From Bhargavaea ginsengi (lineage in GTDB: Bacteria > Bacillota > Bacilli > Bacillales_A > Planococcaceae), in contig NZ_FNZF01000006.1 of NCBI RefSeq assembly GCF_900109165.1, positions 19,124 through 83,123 on the forward strand: a stretch of 64,000 bases of DNA, given 5' to 3'. A program made the translations under genes and the position numbers. Positions 15,986 through 24,833 of the stretch are shown piece after piece. Under the pieces are notes generated by a model, which was not told the DNA's origin, did not search any database, and saw only the letters and a list, made by a program, of their open reading frames with translations. The number at the start of each line of letters is the position of its first letter. The stretch's first letter is position 1.

Positions 15986-17551
15986 ATGGTTTGGATTGCA
16001 GTCGGTATTGCAGCATTTGTGCTTCTGGCCATCATCGGTGTCTATGTGACGCGCTACCGCACCGCGGGGCCGGACGAGGCGCTGATCGTCACGGGAAGCT
16101 ATCTCGGTTCGAAAACTGTGCACACGGATGAAGCGGGCAACAAAATCAAGATCATCCGCGGCGGCGGAACGTTCGTCCTGCCGGTGTTCCAGCAGGCGGA
16201 ACCGCTTAGCTTGCTATCGAGCAAGCTCGAAGTGACGACGCCGGAAGTGTACACCGAGCAGGGTGTGCCTGTCATGGCAGACGGCACGGCGATCATCAAG
16301 ATCGGCGGTTCGATCTCCGAGATCGCGACGGCAGCCGAGCAGTTTCTCGGCAAGGCCAAGGAAGACCGGGAGAATGAAGCGAAGGAAGTACTGGAAGGGC
16401 ATCTCCGCTCGATTCTCGGTTCGATGACTGTAGAAGAAATCTATAAGAACCGCGACAAGTTCTCCCAGGAAGTGCAGCGCGTCGCCTCGCATGACCTCGC
16501 GAAAATGGGCCTCGTGATTGTTTCCTTTACTATTAAAGATGTACGCGATAAAAACGGCTACCTTGACTCGCTCGGGAAGCCGCGGATCGCCCAGGTCAAA
16601 CGCGATGCCGATATCGCGACGGCGGAAGCGGAAAAGGAAACACGCATCAAGCGCGCTGAGGCCGACAAGGAAGCCAAGCAGGCCGAAATATTCCGGTCGA
16701 CCGAAATCGCGGAATCCGAGAAGGATAACCAGCTGAAAGTCGCGGAATACCGCCGAGAGCAGGACGTCGCGAAAGCGCGCGCCGACCAGGCGTACGAGCT
16801 GGAATCCGCCCGCGCCAAGCAGGAAGTCACCGAGCAGGAGATGCAGGTGCGCATCATCGAGCGCCAGAAGCAGATCGAGCTCGAAGAAAAGGAAATCCAG
16901 CGCCGGGAGCGCCAGTACGATTCCGAGGTCAAGAAAAAGGCCGACGCCGACCGTTACGCAGTCGAGCAGAGCGCTGCCGCCGACAAGGCCAAGCAGCTTG
17001 CCGAAGCCGATGCCGAGAAATACCGAATCGAAGCACGCGCGAAGGCAGATGCCGAAAAGATCCGTCTCGACGGGATCGCCAAAGCCGAATCCGAGCGCGC
17101 GCAGGGTGAATCGGAAGCCGATGTCATCCGCCTGAAAGGTCTTGCCGAGGCGGAAGCCAAACGCAAGATTGCCGAAGCATTCGAGCAGTACGGCCAGGCA
17201 GCGGTGCTCGACATGATCGTCCGGATGCTGCCGGAATACGCGAAAAACGTCGCGACACCGCTCAGCAACATCGATAAACTCACCGTCGTTGACACAGGCG
17301 GCGGGGAAGGCGGAGGAGCCAACCGTGTCGCGGGCTACGCAACAGGCCTCATGACAAGCCTGCAGGAATCACTCAAGGCTAGCTCAGGCATCGACGTGAA
17401 GGAAATGCTCGAAAACTACTCCGGCAAGCATAATCTGCGGCCGAGCCTCGATGACATCGCTTTTGAAATGAAGGAGAAGCGGGAAAAGGAAACATCGGAC
17501 GGATCCGATGAGGAGTCACCGACGGAAGATGTGGAAAAGGTGGAAGTATGA
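15986..17551 (+). CDS. floT: Flotillin-like scaffold protein FloT
   Basis: A 521-residue membrane-associated protein. Residues about 2-25 are a hydrophobic anchor, then an SPFH/PHB domain (about 28-200) and a long coiled coil with many EA and KAEA repeats (about 200-400), as in B. subtilis FloT (YuaG). The C-terminal part (about 400-521) is a conserved flotillin tail followed by an acidic end. Flotillins form oligomeric scaffolds that order functional membrane microdomains. Runs second in the operon after the NfeD partner; RBS AAGGGGG precedes the ATG. Confidence 0.93.
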   Translation: MVWIAVGIAAFVLLAIIGVYVTRYRTAGPDEALIVTGSYLGSKTVHTDEAGNKIKIIRGGGTFVLPVFQQAEPLSLLSSKLEVTTPEVYTEQGVPVMADGTAIIKIGGSISEIATAAEQFLGKAKEDRENEAKEVLEGHLRSILGSMTVEEIYKNRDKFSQEVQRVASHDLAKMGLVIVSFTIKDVRDKNGYLDSLGKPRIAQVKRDADIATAEAEKETRIKRAEADKEAKQAEIFRSTEIAESEKDNQLKVAEYRREQDVAKARADQAYELESARAKQEVTEQEMQVRIIERQKQIELEEKEIQRRERQYDSEVKKKADADRYAVEQSAAADKAKQLAEADAEKYRIEARAKADAEKIRLDGIAKAESERAQGESEADVIRLKGLAEAEAKRKIAEAFEQYGQAAVLDMIVRMLPEYAKNVATPLSNIDKLTVVDTGGGEGGGANRVAGYATGLMTSLQESLKASSGIDVKEMLENYSGKHNLRPSLDDIAFEMKEKREKETSDGSDEESPTEDVEKVEV

Positions 17552-17621
17552 TTAAGTGAACGAACCCGGAGTCTGTGCCGCATGTGCATGGATTTCGGGT
17601 TTGTAATATTTAAAACAGAAC

Positions 17622-17666
17622 ACTACCCCTGCTCAGAAAGAATCATTTCCGGGCAGGGGTTTTTTG
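17622..17666 (+). terminator. Terminator of the nfeD-floT operon
   Basis: CCCCTGC / GCAGGGG with a 20-base loop and TTTTTT; it runs into the 3' end of the convergent gtrA-like gene. Confidence 0.75.
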
Positions 17667-18113
17667 TGTGTTATGAGAGTAGCTTTTATCGGTTCCCCGG
17701 CGGCCGCGCTTTTCTGCAAACACCCAGGCCCGCTGTATAAGGAATCCCGCGATGAACAGGCCGAAGTCGACGAAGACTTTCAGGAGCGTTTCATTGATGA
17801 ACCGGAACAGGAAATGGATTCCGGTGACGAGCGCTGCGGATGCCGCCATGTTGAAGAGGACAAGCGCCGCATACTTCAGGAATGAGTTTTTCGACCCTGA
17901 TTTAAAGACGAGCCGCCGGTTGACGGTATAGTTGAATACTGCGGACATCGTACGGGCGATCACCGTTGCAAACGTGATGTACATGACCGGAGAGTCTTCC
18001 TCGAGCCACCTCGAGAACACCCAGAACAGGCCGATGTCGATGGCGAATGAGGCGACGGCCGACAGGGTGAACCAGCTGAAGGTGCGGTACGTCTCTTTCT
18101 GGATTTTCTTCAT
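17643..18113 (-). CDS. GtrA family membrane protein
   Basis: A 156-residue protein with four membrane segments, matching the GtrA fold (FTLSAVASFAIDIGLFWVFS, AVFNYTVNRRLVFKS, RAWVFAEK). GtrA-like proteins are proposed to flip or carry lipid-linked sugars for cell-surface glycosylation; there is no glycosyltransferase next to it here. AAAGGAGGTG lies upstream of the ATG at 18113. Divergent from the ABC exporter genes, with a phased repeat array between. Confidence 0.85.
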   Translation of the reverse strand: MKKIQKETYRTFSWFTLSAVASFAIDIGLFWVFSRWLEEDSPVMYITFATVIARTMSAVFNYTVNRRLVFKSGSKNSFLKYAALVLFNMAASAALVTGIHFLFRFINETLLKVFVDFGLFIAGFLIQRAWVFAEKRGRRGTDKSYSHNTQKTPARK

Positions 18114-18172
18114 GGCCGCACCTCCTTTTTATAGTCTCATACCCGTAGGGAAGCCGGGTGAATCGGAGCAGG

Positions 18173-18250
18173 AATGTGTAATTTCCCAACGTCAATGTGT
18201 AATCTCACGGGCTGATTGTGCAGTCTCGGCCGGCCAATGTAAACACTCGC
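18173..18250. repeat. Intergenic phased array A3, 4 units of 21 bp
   Basis: Units start at 18173, 18194, 18215 and 18236, an exact 21-base step. The first two share AATGTGTAAT; the third (ATTGTGCAGTCTC) and fourth (AATGTAAACACTC) are diverged. It lies between the divergent gtrA-like and ABC transporter genes. Confidence 0.75.
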
Positions 18251-18346
18251 CTTCCCACCTTAAGAAAATCTTCATTTTCCTCCTCCGTATTCCTTCAGAT
18301 TCTCCCCCTATACTGAAACCACCAACTACTTATTGGAGGAATGAAC

Positions 18347-19045
18347 ATGATCGAAGTGAAGGAGCTGTCCCACTCGTTCCGGGTCGGCAAGAAGGGAAAG
18401 GAGACGGAAGTGCCCGTCTTAAAAGAACTGTCATTGAAGGCGCGGGACGGAGAAATCGTATCGATTGTCGGGCGGAGCGGGTCGGGGAAGTCGACGCTTC
18501 TTCATATCCTCGCGGGATTCCTGCAGCCGGATACCGGACGGGTGCTTGTGGACGGCACGGACCTCACTGCAATGAATGAAGCACAGCGCGCGGCATTCAG
18601 GCTGGAGCGTTTCGGGTTCGTCTTTCAGAATTTCCAGCTGATGCCCGGACTGACGGCATTCGAGAACATCGAACTGCCGCTGACGCTGAAGGGTGTGCCG
18701 GCGGCGGAGCGCAAGCGGAAAGTGGAGGAGTTGCTGGAAAGCACCGGCCTCACGGAAATCCGGGGCCATTATCCGAACGAACTGTCAGGTGGCCAGCAGC
18801 AGCGGGTCGGCATCGCACGGGCTCTCATCACCGAGCCGCCGGTCATCTTCGCGGATGAACCGACGGGAAGCCTCGACTCCGAGACCGAGCAGGACATCCT
18901 GAACCTGATTTTGTCCCTCAACCGGAAATACGGCATCACGTTCGTCATCATTACGCATGACGACGAGGTCGCGGCCATCGCGAACCGCCAGTACCGGATG
19001 CACGATGGCGAACTAACGGAAGGGGGCCTCCGCCATGTCGTTTAA
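18347..19045 (+). CDS. ABC transporter ATP-binding protein (LolD/MacB-type)
   Basis: A 232-residue ATPase with Walker A GRSGSGKST (near residue 45), the Q-loop, signature LSGGQQQR, Walker B VIFADEPTGSLD and the H-switch ITHD. The sequence is of the MacB/LolD/FtsE type that drives efflux or lipoprotein/antibiotic-peptide mechanotransmission with an FtsX-type permease. The ATG at 18347 is six bases after GGAGGA; an ATG six bases upstream is less well placed. Its last 11 bases overlap the permease gene, its partner. Confidence 0.9.
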   Translation: MIEVKELSHSFRVGKKGKETEVPVLKELSLKARDGEIVSIVGRSGSGKSTLLHILAGFLQPDTGRVLVDGTDLTAMNEAQRAAFRLERFGFVFQNFQLMPGLTAFENIELPLTLKGVPAAERKRKVEELLESTGLTEIRGHYPNELSGGQQQRVGIARALITEPPVIFADEPTGSLDSETEQDILNLILSLNRKYGITFVIITHDDEVAAIANRQYRMHDGELTEGGLRHVV

Positions 19046-20312
19046 GGATCAGATCGGGTTTGTCCGCCAGCATATCCGGCGGAACCGGCTCCGGGTGTTC
19101 ATGACGGTGCTTGCCGCGACGATGGGCACGGCGTTCCTGATCGTCCTCGCGTCGGTCGGTTTCGGGCTCCAGAAGACGATCAAGGATGATATCCTGTCGA
19201 ACCAGATGGTGACCCAGATTGAAGTGTACAGCGAGGACATGACCGACGCGAAGACTGATGCGATGAAGGAGATCGATCACGTCGAGGCGGTCGTCTACCG
19301 CAAGCAGCTCGTTCCGGTGGTGATGGGCGAAGTGGAGGGCCACACCGGCAGCATGAACACGCACTTCACAAATTTTGGCGATGAACAGGCATCCGGCTTC
19401 AAGCTTGCGGAGGGCCGGTTCCCGGAAAATCAGGGTGAAGCGATCGTCGGCTCGAAATTCGCAGAGCAACTCGTCGATGAAAGTGTGGAAACCGCTGAAG
19501 ACGAAGAGCCTGCTTACTTTGAGGGGGAACTGATCGGCAAGACAGTGAACCTGTCGTTTTCCGAATCTGAGGATGGAGCGGAAACAGTCCCGCTCACAAT
19601 TGTCGGTATTAAAGAGGAGCCGGGCAAGGACTGGGCGTTCGACGGTTATCTCTACGTCGACCAGTCACTGATCGGGGAAATGGAAACGGCTTACGCGGCA
19701 ACGTCCGCAGACCTGCCCGAAGAGGAAGACATGCCGTTCACGAGCAGCCAGGTGAATGTGTATGCGGATGACCTGGCCAACGTAAAGGCCATCACCCAGA
19801 CTCTGAAGGACGACGGGTACTCGGTGTATTCCGTATCCGAGGAGATCGAGCAGATTGATGTGTTCTTCCTCGCGCTCAAGGCCGGACTCATCTTTGTCGG
19901 AACGATCGCGATCCTCATTGCGTCGATCGGCATCTTCAACACGATGACGATGGCTGTCACGGAAAGGACGCGTGAAATCGGCGTCATGAAAGCGCTCGGC
20001 GCCGGACCGAAACTGATACAGAGGCTGTTCCTTATGGAAAGCGCCTGGATCGGAATTGTCGGCACGGTCATCGCGGTCGTGATCTCCTACGGCGTGAGTT
20101 TTGCGGCCAATGCCATTCTCCCAATTGTTGTAGACGCAGCGCTCGGCGGCGAAACAGGCGACTCGTTCGAAGTGACGTTCTCCGTCATCCCATGGCAGCT
20201 TGTCCTGATCGCCTCGGCGATCTCATTGAGCGTCGCAATGATCTCCGGTTGGCGCCCGGCGCGCAAAGCGACCAAGACGGACGTCATTGGTGCACTGCGG
20301 CATGAGCTTTGA
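19035..20312 (+). CDS. ABC transporter permease (FtsX/MacB-type)
   Basis: A 425-residue membrane protein with one N-terminal span (about residues 20-42), a large extracytoplasmic MacB_PCD domain (about 45-270) and three C-terminal spans of the FtsX domain (about 285-410; note TERTREIGVMKALGA, the cytoplasmic coupling helix). It pairs with the overlapping ATPase gene. Members move antimicrobial peptides, lipids or lipoproteins, or transmit force to enzymes; the substrate is unknown. The gene ends before a terminator. Confidence 0.88.
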   Translation: MSFKDQIGFVRQHIRRNRLRVFMTVLAATMGTAFLIVLASVGFGLQKTIKDDILSNQMVTQIEVYSEDMTDAKTDAMKEIDHVEAVVYRKQLVPVVMGEVEGHTGSMNTHFTNFGDEQASGFKLAEGRFPENQGEAIVGSKFAEQLVDESVETAEDEEPAYFEGELIGKTVNLSFSESEDGAETVPLTIVGIKEEPGKDWAFDGYLYVDQSLIGEMETAYAATSADLPEEEDMPFTSSQVNVYADDLANVKAITQTLKDDGYSVYSVSEEIEQIDVFFLALKAGLIFVGTIAILIASIGIFNTMTMAVTERTREIGVMKALGAGPKLIQRLFLMESAWIGIVGTVIAVVISYGVSFAANAILPIVVDAALGGETGDSFEVTFSVIPWQLVLIASAISLSVAMISGWRPARKATKTDVIGALRHEL

Positions 20313-20340
20313 GAAGTAAGTGATTACCCGGTAAATGAAA

Positions 20341-20373
20341 CAGGCATCCGAGCTTTTTCGGATGCCTTTTCCT
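20341..20373 (+). terminator. Terminator of the ABC exporter operon
   Basis: AGGCATCCGA pairs with TCGGATGCCT around GCTTT, then TTTTCC. Confidence 0.85.
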
Positions 20374-20597
20374 ATGTAAGAGCCTGCCCGCCGTTGCCGG
20401 TCGGGCGGCCTGTTATATCCTATTCGGAAACGGCGGCCGCGATGCGTCCTCATCGGTTTATGAAAAAGCAGCTCTGACTTCCCGGCAAGGAAATCACCAG
20501 GCCGGTCCTCTTGGCACACCCTCTATTGTTTCTCAACCGGAAATGTAGCAAAATAGAGAAGGATTGAATTTCAGCAGACCCGAAAGGATGAGGAATG

Positions 20598-21980
20598 ATG
20601 GAATACCGCATTGAACGCGATACGATCGGCGAGATCCAGGTGCCTGCGGACAAGCTTTGGGGTGCTCAGACACAGCGAAGCAAGCAGAACTTCAAAATCG
20701 GCTGGGAGAAAATGCCGATGGAAGTCGTCCGTGCATTCGCCAACCTGAAAAAGGCGGCAGCAATCACGAGCAATGAGCTCGGCAACCTGTCTGACGCAAA
20801 GGCAAAGGCAATTGCAGCAGCAGCCGACGAAGTGATCGAAGGCAAGCTCGACGATAACTTCCCGCTCGTTGTATGGCAGACCGGTTCGGGCACGCAGTCG
20901 AACATGAACATGAACGAAGTGCTTGCTCACCGCGGCAACCAGCTGCTTGAAGAGTGGGGCGAGGAAGACCGCCTCCACCCGAACGATGACATCAACAAGT
21001 CGCAGTCGTCGAACGATACATACCCGACGGCGCTCCACGTATCCGCAGTCGTTGCCGTTCTGAATGACCTTCTTCCGGCAATCGACAAGCTGAAAGCGAC
21101 GCTTGATGAGAAAGCCAAGCAATTCGACGATATCATCAAGATCGGCCGTACACACCTGCAGGACGCGACACCGCTCACACTCGGCCAGGAAATCAGCGGC
21201 TGGGTGCGCATGCTTGAAAAAGACCGCGTCATGATCGAAACTGCAGTCGAACAAATGAAAGAACTTGCAATCGGCGGCACAGCAGTCGGTACAGGCCTGA
21301 ACGCGCCTGCAGGATTCGGCGACAAAGTCGCTGCACAGATCTCCAAGCAGGTCGGCATCGATTTCACATCCGCGGAGAACAAGTTCCACGCGCTCACGAG
21401 CTATGATGAAGCCGTCTTCACACACGGCGCCATTAAGGCACTCGCAGCTGACCTCATGAAGATCGCAAACGATGTTCGCTGGCTCGCTAGCGGCCCGCGT
21501 TCCGGCATCGGCGAGATCACGATCCCTGCCAACGAGCCGGGCAGCTCGATCATGCCGGGCAAAGTCAACCCGACACAGAGCGAAGCACTGACAATGGTTG
21601 TTGCTCAGGTCATGGGCAACGACGCGACAATCGGATTTGCCGCTAGCCAGGGCAACTTCGAACTGAACGTCTTCAAGCCGGTCATCGCCTACAACTTCCT
21701 CCAGTCGGTACGCCTGCTGACTGACGGAATCATCAGCTTCAACGACAACTGTGCGGTCGGCATCGAGCCGAACCACGAGAAAATCCAGGAGCTCCTGGAC
21801 AACTCGCTCATGCTCGTCACAGCCCTGAACCCGCACATCGGCTACGAAAACGCGGCGAAGATCGCGAAGACCGCCCACGCGGAAGGCTCCACTCTGAAAG
21901 AAGCGGCCATCAAGTCCGGACTCCTGACAGAAGAGCAGTTTAATGAATGGGTCGTTCCGTCGAAAATGATCGGACGATAA
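20598..21980 (+). CDS. fumC: Fumarate hydratase class II
   Basis: A 460-residue cytosolic enzyme of the TCA cycle that interconverts fumarate and malate as a homotetramer. The superfamily signature [11 protein letters not shown] is intact (near residue 317), the catalytic TH of the region [10 protein letters not shown] and the SSNDTYPTA stretch are present, and length matches class II fumarases. B. subtilis FumC begins MEYRIERD, so I place the start at the ATG at 20598; another ATG lies three bases upstream. Codon use is strongly biased toward a few codons, as expected for a highly expressed gene. Monocistronic with strong terminator. Confidence 0.96.
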   Translation: MEYRIERDTIGEIQVPADKLWGAQTQRSKQNFKIGWEKMPMEVVRAFANLKKAAAITSNELGNLSDAKAKAIAAAADEVIEGKLDDNFPLVVWQTGSGTQSNMNMNEVLAHRGNQLLEEWGEEDRLHPNDDINKSQSSNDTYPTALHVSAVVAVLNDLLPAIDKLKATLDEKAKQFDDIIKIGRTHLQDATPLTLGQEISGWVRMLEKDRVMIETAVEQMKELAIGGTAVGTGLNAPAGFGDKVAAQISKQVGIDFTSAENKFHALTSYDEAVFTHGAIKALAADLMKIANDVRWLASGPRSGIGEITIPANEPGSSIMPGKVNPTQSEALTMVVAQVMGNDATIGFAASQGNFELNVFKPVIAYNFLQSVRLLTDGIISFNDNCAVGIEPNHEKIQELLDNSLMLVTALNPHIGYENAAKIAKTAHAEGSTLKEAAIKSGLLTEEQFNEWVVPSKMIGR

Positions 21981-21986
21981 TTAATT

Positions 21987-22022
21987 GAAGCAGCCGGGGA
22001 CTCGGGTCCCCGGCTGTTTTTA
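21987..22022 (+). terminator. Terminator of fumC
   Basis: AGCCGGGGA / TCCCCGGCT stem with a short loop and TTTTTATA. Confidence 0.88.
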
Positions 22023-22053
22023 TATGGAGATTTTTCGTGATGAGTGGAGGGCG

Positions 22054-22220
22054 GTTTCGTCATTCAGACCGGTAATTTCGTCATTCGTGGCCGGAATCTC
22101 GTCATTCAGACCTTCAGTCTCGTCATTCATCATCGGGACATACGCGAATGACGAAATCGGAGACGCGAATGACGAAATCGGAGACGCGAATGACGAAATT
22201 AAACCAACGAATGACGAAAC
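22054..22220. repeat. Intergenic phased array A4, 4 forward + 4 inverted units of 21 bp
   Basis: CGTCATTC starts at 22058, 22079, 22100 and 22121; its reverse complement GAATGACG starts at 22146, 22167, 22188 and 22209. Both halves keep an exact 21-base step and face each other around a centre near 22137. The longer core is TTTCGTCATTC. A transcript could fold into a long imperfect hairpin. The 349-base gap between fumC and the PCYCGC gene otherwise holds only the fumC terminator and an unassigned promoter region. Confidence 0.93.
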
Positions 22221-22329
22221 CGGACAATTCCATCCCAGAACCTTGCCAGAGCGAATACGGATGTCACTTTTTGCTCACAGCATCTTGCCGCATCTTGCGG
22301 TATAGTTGTACGCAAAGGAGTGATCCCAC

Positions 22330-22878
22330 GTGAAGAAACGGTTCATCTATATACTCACCGCGCTCGGTCTTGTTTTGTCCGCATGCGGCAATGACGCAGC
22401 TGGCGAGACGGATACCCATGAGGATGAGACCTCCCATGAAGAGCATGACCATGCGGCTCCGGCCGAGCGGGAAGTGAAGGAAGGCCAGACGGTGCTGCCG
22501 AATGGCGACCTCCAGGAAGTGACCGCTTCGGCGGAGGAGCTGCCTTCGTTCCTCGACGACAAGCCGGAAGACATGCAGCTGGTTTATCGTGTCGCGGGCT
22601 CCGCAACTGAGATCCTGGAATGGATGCCATGCTACTGCGGCTGCGGGGATAGTGCCGGGCATAAAAGCAACATGAACTGCTTCATCTCGGAAGTCCGCGA
22701 AGACGGTTCGGTTGTCTGGGATGATCATGGCACGCGCTGCCTCGTCTGCCTGGAAATCGCAGTGGAATCGGTGAAGATGGCGCAGGACGGAAAGTCGCTC
22801 AAGGAAATCCGCGAGGCGATCGACGAGACTTATAACGAAGGCTATGCAGAGCCGACTCCTACGCCGATGCCGGCATAA
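22330..22878 (+). CDS. PCYCGC-motif lipoprotein
   Basis: A 182-residue predicted lipoprotein: signal peptide with LSAC lipobox (Cys19), a His/Glu-rich linker (residues about 25-45), then the PCYCGC domain with EWMPCYCGCGD near residue 100 and further Cys residues (MNCF, RCLVCLE). The cysteine set suggests metal binding, and His-rich linkers often do the same, but no function is established for the family. GTG start behind AAAGGAGTG. Ends at a strong terminator; a phased array lies on each side of the gene. Confidence 0.85.
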   Translation: MKKRFIYILTALGLVLSACGNDAAGETDTHEDETSHEEHDHAAPAEREVKEGQTVLPNGDLQEVTASAEELPSFLDDKPEDMQLVYRVAGSATEILEWMPCYCGCGDSAGHKSNMNCFISEVREDGSVVWDDHGTRCLVCLEIAVESVKMAQDGKSLKEIREAIDETYNEGYAEPTPTPMPA

Positions 22879-22884
22879 GAGGGA

Positions 22885-22915
22885 AGCGGGGCGCGGATGC
22901 GCCCCGCTTTTTTAG
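22885..22915 (+). terminator. Terminator of the PCYCGC gene
   Basis: GCGGGGCGC / GCGCCCCGC stem, GGAT loop, TTTTTT. Confidence 0.92.
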
Positions 22916-22926
22916 ATTGAGTAAAA

Positions 22927-22990
22927 CACGTTGCGGTCTGGAGCCTGCACGTTGCCGCTCCGAAATCCGCACTTGCCGCTACGAAATCAC
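22927..22990. repeat. Intergenic phased array A5, 3 units of about 21 bp
   Basis: TTGC starts at 22931, 22952 and 22973, a 21-base step, within a core CACGTTGCCGCTCCGAAAT that is complete only in the second unit; the third lost one base (CACTTGCCGCTACGAAAT). It sits between the PCYCGC terminator and the Dph6-like gene. Confidence 0.7.
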
Positions 22991-23037
22991 TCCCGGCAAC
23001 CTCATATGCTACACTCTCCCTAAAGGGGGCTTACTTG

Positions 23038-23697
23038 ATGGACAAGCAATCATTTTTTTCCTCATGGAGCGGGGGCAAGGATTCGGCGCTTGCCCTGCAC
23101 CGGGCAATTCAAAATGGCGGCAGGCCGGAGCGCCTTCTGACGATGTTCGACAGCGAAGGGGACCGGTCAAAGTCGCATGCGGTGAGCGAGGCGATCATTC
23201 GGGCGCAGGCTAACGCGATCGGGATCCCGCTTGTGATCCGGCGCGCCGGTTGGACGGATTATAAGGAGCAATTCCTCTCGGGGCTGAATGAGATGAAGGC
23301 GGCGGGCATCACGACAGGCGTGTTCGGGGACATCGACCTGGATGATCACCGGAAGTGGGTGGCCGACACATGTGCGGAGAGAAGCATCGAAGCGGTTCAT
23401 CCGCTCTGGGGCATGGAACGGACAGAAGTGGTCCGCGCCTTTCTGGATGCCGGTTTCCGGGCGACCGTCGTCGTCGGACACGATGAGAGATTCCCGTCCA
23501 AATGGGTCGGGCGCGCATTCGACCAAGAATTAATCACAGACATGGAAAGCCGCGGAATCGACCCGTGCGGGGAGGCCGGCGAGTTCCATACGCTCGTGAC
23601 GGACGGCCCCATCTTTACTTATCCGCTCCGCCTCAATCAGACCGCCCACCTGAAACGGGATGGCTATTCATTTGCACGAATGGAGCTGGCAAAATGA
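23038..23697 (+). CDS. Dph6-like ATP pyrophosphatase
   Basis: A 219-residue protein of the adenine nucleotide alpha-hydrolase superfamily. The PP-loop SGGKDS sits near residue 11 (WSGGKDSALALHRA); later come DIDLDDHRKWV, HPLWG and the C-terminal GEFHTLVTDGP, which mark the family of diphthine-ammonia ligase-like enzymes. Bacteria lack diphthamide, so the substrate is a different amidation or thiolation target that I cannot name. ATG at 23038 behind AAAGGGGG; a TTG lies three bases upstream. Its stop overlaps the ATG of the TPR gene, indicating coupling. Confidence 0.82.
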   Translation: MDKQSFFSSWSGGKDSALALHRAIQNGGRPERLLTMFDSEGDRSKSHAVSEAIIRAQANAIGIPLVIRRAGWTDYKEQFLSGLNEMKAAGITTGVFGDIDLDDHRKWVADTCAERSIEAVHPLWGMERTEVVRAFLDAGFRATVVVGHDERFPSKWVGRAFDQELITDMESRGIDPCGEAGEFHTLVTDGPIFTYPLRLNQTAHLKRDGYSFARMELAK

Positions 23698-24302
23698 AAG
23701 AGGCGTTTGAAGCATTCGAGAGGGAAGACTGGGACGGGGCGGAGCGGCTTTACCGCACACAGCTTGCCGACCCGGAACAAAAAGAGAACGCGATGCATAT
23801 GCTCGCGTTCACCCTGGCGATGAAGAAGGAATACGACGGGGCACGCGCCCTCTACGAAGAGTTGCTCGGTAGGGCGGAACAGCACGAAAACGATGAAGCC
23901 GCCTCCATCGCGATGCACCAGCTCGCAATGGTCTGCCGGATGGAAGGGAACGCACCGATCGCGAGAAAGTGGCTGGAACGGGAGCGGAACCTCCGCCGTG
24001 ACCGTCTCCCAGATGATCACGCCGGCCACTCCGCCAACGCCTACGAATTCGGCGAAGCAGCACTTCTGGAAGGGAATCTCGAAGAAGCGATCGGGGCCTT
24101 CCGCTTGGCACTCCGTGAAGGAAAAAAGGCGGGAGACGACATCTGTATCGCCTGTGCCTGGAGGGGAATCGGACAGACGAGTTCATGGTATGGTCACGAC
24201 CCCGGGCCTGCCTACGAGCAAAGCATCGCCGCCTTCAAGAAAGCCGGGGATGCCAAAGGCGAAGAAGAAGTGCGCCGCCTGCTGGAGCAACAGTCCGGAT
24301 GA
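23694..24302 (+). CDS. TPR-like helical repeat protein
   Basis: A 202-residue soluble protein made of about five helix-turn-helix pairs with tetratricopeptide spacing (for example DWDGAERLYRTQLAD, EYDGARALYEELLG, NLEEAIGAFRLALRE, PAYEQSIAAFKKAGDAK). TPR proteins mediate protein contacts. The ATGA overlap with the Dph6-like gene suggests the two products act in the same process. No signal peptide or membrane span. A terminator follows. Confidence 0.8.
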   Translation: MKEAFEAFEREDWDGAERLYRTQLADPEQKENAMHMLAFTLAMKKEYDGARALYEELLGRAEQHENDEAASIAMHQLAMVCRMEGNAPIARKWLERERNLRRDRLPDDHAGHSANAYEFGEAALLEGNLEEAIGAFRLALREGKKAGDDICIACAWRGIGQTSSWYGHDPGPAYEQSIAAFKKAGDAKGEEEVRRLLEQQSG

Positions 24303-24309
24303 AAGCAAA

Positions 24310-24341
24310 ATAAAAAAGCACCGATGATCGGCGCTTTTTCG
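24310..24341 (+). terminator. Terminator of the Dph6-like/TPR operon
   Basis: AAAAAGCACCGAT / ATCGGCGCTTTTT stem with one G-U pair and T-run. Confidence 0.8.
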
Positions 24342-24349
24342 GTGGTCAG

Positions 24350-24715
24350 TCAGACGACTGTATAGTCCTTGGGACGGACAGTCCGCTGTGTCCGGATGAA
24401 GGTCATCGCATCCAATAGTTCATCCTTCGACAACCGTCGGCCGTCCAGACTCAGCTCATAATTTTGGAGCATGTCGTCGGCCGCCTTTTTAATATCCACA
24501 GAAACGGGTTCGCGGTTCAGAAGATAGTCAGTGGTCACATGGAAGTGGTCTGCAAGGGCAATCAATTGAGGGTAGGTCGGCAGTTTCTTATCGAGCTCGA
24601 ACGTCCAGATCAGGCTTTTGGCGACGCCAATCGTCTCTGCCAACTGATCAGGGGATACGCCGTGCTGGATCCGGAGGGCTTTTAGCCGCTCGCCGAATGT
24701 GAGGGTTTCGTTCAA
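24350..24715 (-). CDS. XRE-family helix-turn-helix regulator
   Basis: A 121-residue protein with an N-terminal Cro/C1-type HTH (residues about 8-62: ERLKALRIQHGVSPDQLAE, TIGVAKSLIWTFE, LIALADHFHVTTDYLL) and a helical C-terminal tail rich in Asp/Leu that may dimerise. Start at TTG 24715, six bases after AAAGGTG; no better start exists downstream and no ribosome binding site exists for the upstream open frame. Target genes unknown. Convergent with the TPR operon. Confidence 0.78.
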   Translation of the reverse strand: MNETLTFGERLKALRIQHGVSPDQLAETIGVAKSLIWTFELDKKLPTYPQLIALADHFHVTTDYLLNREPVSVDIKKAADDMLQNYELSLDGRRLSKDELLDAMTFIRTQRTVRPKDYTVV

Positions 24716-24792
24716 TGCTAACACCTTTCTGTCAATAAAAATTAGAAAATTTGAATTCCTTTGACAGCATATCATATATTGCAGAAAAAATA

Positions 24793-24825
24793 AAACGACA
24801 ACCCTCAAAGGGCTGTCGTTTTTTG
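24793..24825 (-). terminator. Terminator of the purine nucleoside phosphorylase gene
   Basis: Minus-strand stem AACGACAGCCCT / GGGTTGTCGTT followed by TTATTTTTT. Confidence 0.82.
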
Positions 24826-24833
24826 TCGGACTA

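Noticed and set aside
20374-20530. GC-rich partial dyads between the ABC exporter terminator and fumC
   Set aside because: GCCCG/CGGGC arms are short and lack a T-run; no terminator, gene or riboswitch can be supported there.
20571-21878. Open frame of about 435 codons on the minus strand opposite fumC
   Set aside because: Caused by strong codon bias of fumC; no ribosome binding site and no domain.
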